Shown: piece by piece, positions 56,947 through 64,000 of the stretch
Layout: the number at the start of each line of letters is the position of its first letter
Numbering within the stretch: position 1 is the stretch's first letter
Origin: Flabesymbios commensalis
Lineage: Eukaryota > Annelida > Polychaeta > Terebellida > Flabelligeridae
DNA length: 64,000 bases
Assembly: GCA_964017125.1 (NCBI GenBank)
Contig: OZ024902.1
Location: 38,777,780-38,841,779, forward strand
Reading direction: 5' to 3'
Notes under the pieces: model-generated
Databases searched by the model: none
The model's input: only the letters and a program-made list of their open reading frames with translations
Told to the model about the DNA's origin: nothing
Made by a program: the position numbers and the translations under genes

Positions 56947-57310
56947 TGAATGAATGAATGAATGAATGAATGAATGAATGAATGAATGAATGAATGAATG
57001 AATGAATGAATGAATGAATAAGTGAATGAATGAATAAATGAATGAATGAATGAATGAATGAATGAATGAATGAATGAATGAATGAATGAATGAATATGAA
57101 TGAATGAATGAATGAATGAATGAATGAATGAATGAATGAATGAATGAATGAATGAATGAATGAATGAATGAATGAATGAATGAATGAATGAATGAATGAA
57201 TGAATGAATGAATGAATGAATAAGTGAATGAATGAATGAATGAATGAATGAATGAATGAATGAATGAATGAATGAATGAATGAATGAATGAATGAATGAA
57301 TGAATGAATG
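56947..57310 (+). repeat. (TGAA)n microsatellite
   Basis: About 90 units with few interruptions, purer than the 51-kb array. Confidence 0.95.
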
Positions 57311-57420
57311 TCAACAGCTAGTTCAGTGCAAAGAGGAATATCTCATAAATAAAGTATACATTTGCAAAATCAAAATATACTGAACACTAAGCACAAGGGA
57401 AAACATACCATCATTATATT

Positions 57421-57474
57421 GTATAAAGACAAACAGCAGTCTTACTTTACATTTATGCAGTTATTGCACTGTAT
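57421..57474. repeat. Family A, shortened
   Basis: GTATAAAGACAAACAGCAGT then TTATGCAGTTATTGCACTGTA. Confidence 0.55.
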
Positions 57475-57921
57475 AAATGTTTGCACTGTATCATTTTAAA
57501 GACCAGTACGACAGAGGTGTCCTGTCACAGGCTCGATCACCACCAAATCTGGCATTTCTGTTGCAGATCTATCTACAATTATTTTCTTCTGTTGTTTGTG
57601 CTGTCACCAGGTCACTGCTACCATTTATTTCTAGTACAAATGACGCACTATATATTGTTCAAAAGAAGTTGGGGTCGACACGATAAATCTTCATCTAACA
57701 TTCACCCGACACAGCTTTACTGTTCTCTTTTAACATTTGTTTCTTTACAACCGGATGGGGCTATTCATTCAGTGAACTCCTGTCTATTGTCGCGGTAGTG
57801 TTTTATTGCCTATCTGACCGACCATAATGGCACAGCAGACAGTGGTATACGACCGCCACACAAAACACTACGAATAAACCAGACGCATTCTGCATCCTGC
57901 GAGCAATGCCTATAATTATAT

Positions 57922-57999
57922 CTGCCATGCAAAGCCAAAAGTCAGTATCTGCTTACTCTACAAGTAAGCAGATACTGCCTTTTGGGTTTGCTCGGCAGT
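57922..57999. mobile_element. Family A hairpin, subtype 1, near-perfect
   Basis: CTGCCATGCAAAGCCAAAAG and CTTTTGGGTTTGCTCGGCAG; centre GCTTACTCTACAAGTAAGC. Confidence 0.85.
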
Positions 58000-58517
58000 A
58001 TGGCTGATCCATGACGCATGCTGACAGAACTGATCGATTGACATTTAATTACTTTCTTACCTATTAATTGTTCAATTTGAATAAAACATAGCAGCCAATT
58101 AAATAAAGTATCTTCAACATTAGTCAACGCTAACATTGCATAATTATAATTATAATTATATCGACGATCTAAGGAAAACAGTCTAGTTTATATTTATATT
58201 TACCGTAGTCGCAGCTCACCTGAGCCATCGCTGTTTTATTAATTTTCTTAATGTTGTAGCGGGTCTTTTCGTTATAGCGCTCGTTTTATTCATTGTATTA
58301 TACTATAAAGCACATTACAAAAAATCAAGCAGAGAATTATAATGGGAACAACGCGAAACCCACTGATAGTGACTTCACCAGATCCGACAGTCCTTCAACA
58401 ACGCAAGATTTACACTGTTTTATTGAGCAAGTCATGGCGCCGAGAGTTGATGTCTTTCTGATCTGCACGTTTTTCACCGGTGTTGTCGCTGTCTCTAGAG
58501 TGGCATCCACGTATACA

Positions 58518-58587
58518 GCCGTGCAAAACCCAAAGTATCTGTTTACTTTTCAATTACGTAGTTACTGCATTGTGGCTTTGAAGAGCG
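58518..58587. mobile_element. Family A hairpin, first of a pair
   Basis: GCCGTGCAAAACCCAAAGTAT left; GTAGTTACTGCATTGTGGC right. Confidence 0.65.
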
Positions 58588-58591
58588 TTAT

Positions 58592-58670
58592 ACTGACGTG
58601 CAAAGCTCAAAGGCAGTAACTGCTCACTATTCAAGTAAGCAGGTACTGCCTGGTAGCTTTGCAAAATAGC
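58592..58670. mobile_element. Family A hairpin, second of a pair
   Basis: CGTGCAAAGCTCAAAGGCAG left; AGGTACTGCCTGGTAGCTTT right. It starts four bases after the previous copy. Confidence 0.75.
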
Positions 58671-59182
58671 GGACGTGTGTTTGTCACTTGCTAGTCGCGG
58701 TCCCTGACTCGGTCATAAAATGTCCCCAGTCTGCTTCCTGATGGCAGGTGACAAAAGCATGCCCCAGGGAGGGACATCAATCTGTTTGTGAGTGCTGGGT
58801 TTGTCTGGGTTTTCACTTTGAGTTGACGGGATCATGGGGGTACTCAAATCCTGCCGGCATACGACGGTTTTCTGAGAGAAAAAATGTATCAAGTAAACAG
58901 TCTACCTTTCTCTGATATCTTCACACTAACGCAAAATAGTCATTTTTGGTAAAGATGAGCTATCCACACCGTCATCATAAGACTTCATCATTTGATATCG
59001 GTTGTGACTTTTAAAATATTGTTGTCATATGAAAAATGATATAGTTTTGCTCAATATTAGGCCTAAATCAGAGCATTAATGTGACGGAAATTTTCGAATT
59101 GCACCGTTGTATTTTATTCAACTGTAGACTTATGGATGTATTTTCATCAGATGAGTTATAATTACTGATGCTAGGTGGAGAA

Positions 59183-59492
59183 ATGAAATGAATCGGGCTT
59201 TAGGCCACCTTTGTGCACATATAGGCTAAACTGGGCCAGGAGAACCACCTGAGGATGGTGAGATGATTGAGATGACACTGTCCTCCAGACACAGGATCCG
59301 AAATTCGAGCCCTGGCGGTCTGAGGCCGAGCACGCTACCTCTCGGTCACGGAGGCTCCCCACAATACTAACTTTTACACGTGGATGTGGAAGAAACAATT
59401 TTGTTTCTTTGAAACCGCCGAGACCGGGAACCGAACCCCGGACTCTGGCGTGAAAGGCAGCGGTGCTAACCACTACCCCAGGGCCCCCGCCC
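59183..59492 (-). mobile_element. Full-length dimeric tRNA-derived SINE with 13-bp target duplication
   Basis: Read on the minus strand this is a composite SINE. The first tRNA-like head has an A-box-like TAGTGGTTAGCACCGC and a B box GGGTTCGGTTCCC. A short linker with TTTCAAAGAAACAAAA follows. The second head begins GGAGCCTCCGTGACCGAGAG and has a B-box-like GGGCTCGAATTTC. A core containing CTCCTGGCCCAGTTTAGCC and an end near ATTCATTTCAT complete it. The unit is flanked by the perfect direct repeat GCTAGGTGGAGAA (59170-59182 and 59493-59505), the mark of LINE-driven insertion. The duplication shows that both heads moved together. Confidence 0.85.
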
Positions 59493-59576
59493 GCTAGGTG
59501 GAGAAGAAACTCAAATACGCGAAAACAGACACACAGAAGCCCCTGATTCGATAAAAATATATCAAAGAGGAAGTGC

Positions 59577-59638
59577 GGGACGTTGAGCCAACGTTGGTAT
59601 CATATTGAACTAACATTGTGGCAACGTCTTGTGGGTTG
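59577..59638. repeat. Short family G derivative
   Basis: GGGACGTTGAGCCAACGTTG and CATTGTGGCAACGTCTTGTG form an imperfect palindrome just before a family A hairpin. Confidence 0.45.
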
Positions 59639-59640
59639 TC

Positions 59641-59710
59641 GTATAAAGTTAAACAGCACTGACTGCTTAGTTTTAAAGTGAGCAGTTACTGCTAATTGCC
59701 TTTGCAGGCC
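59641..59710. mobile_element. Family A hairpin, subtype 2
   Basis: GTTAAACAGCACTGACTGC left; GAGCAGTTACTGCTAATTGC right; follows a family G derivative. Confidence 0.7.
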
Positions 59711-59928
59711 ATTTCGGATGCAGTATGTTTTATGGGTTGTATCCGTGATACAGACGACAAGCCACTTGACCGCCATCATAGTCTGGCGGTGCTTGGATGG
59801 CACTGATATATTACGGGTCTGACGGGTTGCAATGCAGGTCAGACAGCCTGCAAGTACACCAATAAGCCATGGCATGCAGGCCAACCGCTCGTCTGCGTAC
59901 ACAACTCAACACGCAATGATTAACCATG

Positions 59929-59990
59929 CCGCAAACACGAGACGTTGAACCAATGCTGATTTAATGCTGGGGAAGCGTCACAGACGGGAA
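59929..59990. repeat. Left half of a family G element
   Basis: GCCGCAAACACGAGACGTTG then CTGATTTAATGCTGGGGAAG and CGTCACAGACGG. Confidence 0.5.
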
Positions 59991-59999
59991 GCCTCAGTG

Positions 60000-61199
60000 A
60001 CAGGTTAAGCGGATATAACGCAGCCAAAAATTGACTTCCCAATGCCACTTATCGTTGCTGCCATGGGAATCATTTTTGTGATAGTATTCTGCTCCTATAT
60101 ATAAATAACAACGGGATGACAGCCGGTGATTAGCCCACCCCGTCCTGTGATAGACTAGGGGGTCAGATATAGACTCGCATACTTGGTCTGAAACATGTAT
60201 GTGGCCATACAAAGACCATGGGTAGATATTTCTAATAAATTGGTTTATTATACGGGGAAATTATGCATTGCAAAACCACCCTTGATGAATGGCTGCATGT
60301 GCGATAATCTCTAGACGTGGTTTTCAGACGACATGTATTTTAATTGTATTCCCCTATTTCACGGGTGGTTTACCTTTAACATAAGATGTCAGCTAGACTT
60401 TTGAGATTCGATCAGACGAATTACCAGCACATAAGAACATAAACATATTTTGCAACGAAAATTAACTGAACGGTCCGAATTTGCTATGCGTATTGTTCCA
60501 CTAATCAGCTCCTGATCCGGTTGATTATAACCGGATCATTTCGCGCGTCCTCCGCGGGGCTAAGGAGGATCCACGGTCAAGGTCTCCCATCTATCCGAGT
60601 CCGCGCGTCCAAAGAAGACAAACACCCTAGACTCACATAAAAGCCCTGCTCAGAAAACTGGACGCTCTACTCACAATGTCAAAGAGTCCCGGCAACAACT
60701 CTGGAGCAACTCTCGCCCTCGACGCTGAGCGGGCGTTGGTCCAGAGTTGTTGCACGGATCTGAACACAAATAACACAGTTCAGTCACCACAGTTTAAACG
60801 TCGGGTTTAAACGTCGGGTTGATGTTGAAGCAACGCAGCTCGAGGCTGGCCCAGTTTTCAGGCGATATATTCATCTCCCTGAGAGACGTGCATTGCACAC
60901 CAGGCCGTACGGGTCGTGGTGCTTGTCTCTTGAAATGGAGCCTCGAAGACCTGTTCAATTGATACACCAGTTAAAAAGTGTTCGATTAGGCTGTGTTTTA
61001 ACATACAAGCCATGCTGAACCATATCATCGACGATGCCTCCGGTATACCACCCGAAGTGAATACCTCTTTTGTTGCTCAAATCAGTGACTTGTACATCAG
61101 GTCTTCCCCTCTTCCCACTATAGCCTACACATATACAGTCTCACTTGGTAACGTTTTAATAAAAATAGCGTTCCTTCCGCGTTCTTTATTCCAGACAAA
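60000..61199. other. Mostly unassigned
   Basis: Apart from the hairpin at 60692-60753, a TTTAAACGTCGGG direct repeat at about 60794-60819 is the only structure seen. Confidence 0.4.
60692..60753. repeat. Hairpin
   Basis: GCAACAACTCTGGA at 60692-60705 and its exact complement at 60740-60753; the loop has its own CGCCC/GGGCG pairing. Confidence 0.7.
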
Positions 61200-61500
61200 A
61201 AAAAACTGTGTGCACATACAGGCGAAATTGAGCCAGGAGAACCTCCTGAAGATGGTGAGATGAGTGAGATGGTGAGATGAGTGAGATGACACTGCCCTCC
61301 AGACACAGAATTCGAATTTCCGACCCTGGGGGTCTGAGGCCGAGCACGCTACGCTACGCTCTCGGTCACGGAGGCTCCCCACAATTCTGAGTTTTACGAT
61401 GGATAGGAAAGAAACATTTTTGTTGTTTTCAAACCTCCGAGACGGGGAAACGAACCCTAAACTCTAGCGTGACAGGCAGCGGTGCTAACCACTCTTTCAA
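61200..61500 (-). mobile_element. Second dimeric tRNA-derived SINE copy
   Basis: Same order of parts as the copy at 59183-59492: head 1 near 61425-61495, linker, head 2 near 61330-61385 and core down to 61200. The core carries a short GAGATGGTGAGATGAGT tandem expansion at about 61257-61285. I could not define flanking direct repeats. Confidence 0.75.
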
Positions 61501-61828
61501 CTGCAGTGTCATTTTAAATTCCAACGCGGAGCCGAGTGAGTCAAAATAAATAAAAATTAGGAAGTATTGACGAACTTTTTCTAGTGAAAATAATGGGATA
61601 AGTTCTGTAAAGTTGAAAAAACAATAAACATACATGTTGCTTATGTGTAAAATCTACCACTTTTTTCGCATGATATTACTATTTTATGGTGTTTATGTAA
61701 TCATTCTTGGGCTTACGTGTATAGGCCACAAAATCTTGGCAGCCATTTACGATAGACCTATCCAAGTGAAAGTTAATTATTGTTATTATTTAGAAAGCTG
61801 AACAATAAGCTGGCATTTCAGCTTTATG

Positions 61829-62047
61829 GAATGAATGAATGAATGAATGAATGAATGAATGAATGAATGAATGAATGAATGAATGAATGAATAATTGAAT
61901 GAATGAATGAATGAATGAATGAATGAATGAATGAATGAATGAATGAATGAATGAATGAATGAATGAATGAATGAATGAATGATTAATTAATTAATTAATT
62001 AATTAATTAATTAATTAATGATTGAATTATTGAATGAATGAAAGAAT
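61829..62047 (+). repeat. (TGAA)n with (TTAA)n tail
   Basis: TGAA units to about 61980, then TTAA units to about 62019. Confidence 0.95.
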
Positions 62048-62094
62048 GGGATAGGAGAAAACCAAATTTAATTTAATTAAAAGAAGGAATGAAT

Positions 62095-62480
62095 AAATGA
62101 ATGAATGAATGAATGAATGAATGAATGAATGAATGAATTAATTAATTAATTAATTAATTAATTAATTAATTAATTAAATAAATAATTAATTATTTAATTA
62201 ATTTATTAATTAATTAATTAATTAATTAATGAATGAATGAATGAATGAATGAATGAATGAATTAATTAATTAATTAATTAATTTATTAATTAATTAATTA
62301 ATTAATTAATTAATTAATTAATTAATTAATTAATTAATTAATTAATTAATTAATTAATTAATTAATTAATTAATTAATTAATTAATTAATTAATTAATTA
62401 ATTAATTAATTAATTAATTAATTAATTAATTAATTAAGTAATTAATTAAGTAATTAATTAAGTAATTAATGAAAGAATGG
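62095..62480 (+). repeat. (TTAA)n-dominated array
   Basis: Alternating TGAA and very pure TTAA runs; roughly 180 bases near 62285-62435 are uninterrupted TTAA. Confidence 0.95.
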
Positions 62481-62940
62481 GATAGTAGAAAACCAAATTA
62501 ATTTATCAGCCCTTGGGTACGAGGAAAAGATTACGACCATCTAGAATTCAATATAGATGAGCTAATAACGTGGAGAGATGAGTGTGGTATTTGTTTGCGC
62601 AACTTTTTGTAATTCCGTGAAATACGTAGTTTTTTGCCATTGAGAACGCTTTGTCTAAATGGGCATAACATGAACCGGCAAACAAAACCTGACAAACGGG
62701 ACGCTTTTTCGGAATCCCGGAAGATCGCAGCAATCCCATTTGCGGGTATTATTAATGCTATCGCCCTTGCGTAAGCAACGTATTAATCACTCCCTCTCCC
62801 AATTACATTATAAAGTATGTCACAATTACCGAGGCGAGCGGGGGGGGGGGGTAGTAACGTATGGTCATGACTACGCCTGGAGAAAGGGCGATATATTTTC
62901 TGTCGTCTTGCAGAGCGGCTCCCGTGACAAACACGGTGTG

Positions 62941-62994
62941 ACAGCGCCGACTGAACGCTCGGACGACGTCGGCCGAGCGTTCAGTCGGCGCTGT
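62941..62994. repeat. Perfect 22-bp inverted repeat
   Basis: Arms 62941-62962 and 62973-62994 are exact complements (start ACAGCGCCGACTGAACGC) with a 10-base loop. It lies inside a 126-residue chance frame. Confidence 0.85.
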
Positions 62995-63691
62995 ATTTCA
63001 GCGGGTTTGCATGTAGACATCCGCCCGGCCTGTGTAATATCTCCTTGTGATATAGTGATATTGCCCGCGCCTGGGCCGCCATTACCATATAACGCGCGTT
63101 CCATACTTCTGTTCCATTGAGCACACGGCTCATGTGAACCTCGGTCACGGGGGATACATCACACTCTCCCGCTGAATCATCCCACCCCGACCTCCCCCCT
63201 CGCCCGACTCGTGTCCCTATCTCCTTACCCGTGTATTAATTTCTCGTACAGCCTCTCAGAGGAGCGTCCTGTTCATCACGAGGAAAGATACGAGCGCTGC
63301 TATATTTTTCCCGGAGAGGTCTGCACACGCTCTCAGTGTCTTCTATTTTGAGGTCGGAATATTGCAAATTTCTCACAAATCATGCGCGATACACGGATAA
63401 ATCTGATCGTATGTGAGGTGTTGTAATTTCTGGGTGAAGTGTGATCTTCCTCGGGAAGTTCTTGTAACCTTGTTTACCCTGTTAAAAAAATAACTAAATT
63501 CCAAATTATGGTTTCATGTCCTGTTCTTGATACAGACAGAATATCACATGACACAAAAACGCATAGACTGTACTTCAACTATTTTCGTTCAAAGGATCTT
63601 TTCGATGCAAATAACTATGATTGGTATTCCATAGCCTATACGTAACGCATACTCCAGCTGAACAGTTTGGACATAAATAACAGAGAATGTA
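62995..63691. other. Nothing recognised
   Basis: GC-rich to about 63320 (CTCCCCCCTCGCCCG), then AT-rich. No frame with a known domain. Confidence 0.45.
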
Positions 63692-63722
63692 TTTTGGCTT
63701 TCATTGCAGATCAGTATTGCGT
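63692..63722. repeat. Family A end fragment
   Basis: TTTTGGCTTTCATTGCAGATCAGTA-like end (split: GGCTTTCATTGCAG then ATCAGTA). Confidence 0.4.
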
Positions 63723-64000
63723 TATTATTATTATTTAACCCTGGAGCTGCCATGACCATGACGATTTCCAGAAATTCTCCTGGACCAGAATAGTAGGGCC
63801 TTATCTTATCTTAAAATGAAAATGTAGTTAAACTGTTATGGATGAGTTTTACAAAAAAATAATAATGTATAGGGTACTTTCGCATGCGCCCTGTTGCTGA
63901 CTACTTACATCCCACAGACATGCAGTAAAAGTATGTATATAATACAGTTAGAGGTGTCAGTAATTTAACAGCTAGGTTGTTTTAGTAAAATGTCTGTGTT

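Larger units (their letters stand above)
44456..64000 (+). other. Presumed intron 1 of the SCYL2-like gene (at least partly)
   Basis: The interval opens with a GTAAGC donor. I looked downstream on the plus strand for the next conserved block of the family (SVFVFDKK-like) and did not find it, so the intron probably runs past the window end. It is filled with MITEs, SINEs, a LINE fragment and tetranucleotide arrays. Confidence 0.4.

Noticed and set aside
62740-63120. 126-residue plus-strand frame
   Set aside because: It includes a poly-G run and the perfect hairpin; no domain.
1-64000. CRISPR arrays from the many short repeats
   Set aside because: Repeats are interspersed mobile elements or microsatellites, without regular unique spacers, and the genome is eukaryotic.

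Overview
The window looks like non-coding, repeat-saturated DNA of a marine invertebrate animal. The support is one spliced exon of a metazoan gene, tRNA-derived SINEs, CR1/Jockey-type LINE remnants, and dozens of tiny palindromic MITEs. I cannot name the species or phylum from sequence alone; a lophotrochozoan or an invertebrate deuterostome would both fit. There are no bacterial-style operons and no rRNA or true tRNA genes. Nearly all open reading frames are chance frames or translations of simple repeats.

Gene content: the only host coding sequence I can support is the first coding exon of a SCY1-like pseudokinase of the SCYL2 (CVAK104) type at 44306-44455 (+). It has a strong start context, an upstream in-frame stop and a consensus splice donor. 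I did not find the following exon, so the right-hand 19.5 kb is probably intron 1 and the left-hand 43 kb is intergenic or belongs to a gene I cannot see.

Layout: 1-13 kb is a dense field of short palindromic elements (families A, B, C, F, G, H here) with one LINE fragment at about 8.3-8.9 kb. 13.9-16.0 kb holds two inverted copies of a 425-bp MITE around a SINE inserted in an older repeat. 16-25 kb is sparse. 25.1 kb holds a 369-bp giant hairpin. 28.4-29.1 kb holds a stacked A hairpin, dimeric SINE and TTAA element. 38.3-38.7 kb is a 34-bp minisatellite. 41.5-43 kb is a local duplication, a LINE fragment and MITEs. 43.2-44.5 kb is the SCYL2-like 5' end. 45.1-46.0 and 53.2-54.5 kb are nested TTAA elements. 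49.3-50.2 kb is a ~940-bp foldback. Large (TGAA)n and (TTAA)n arrays lie at 3.6, 50.7-51.8, 56.9-57.3 and 61.8-62.5 kb.

The most distinctive property is the number of near-perfect hairpin elements: about 37 copies or remnants of one 70-80-bp family, about 20 copies of 85-115-bp palindromes sharing CCCAGCAAACAC-like ends, and a group of TTAA-flanked elements with piggyBac-like TTAACCCT ends. Many are inserted into, or abut, one another, which gives a relative order of activity. A dimeric SINE with two tRNA-like heads and a 13-bp target duplication is the other clear novelty.
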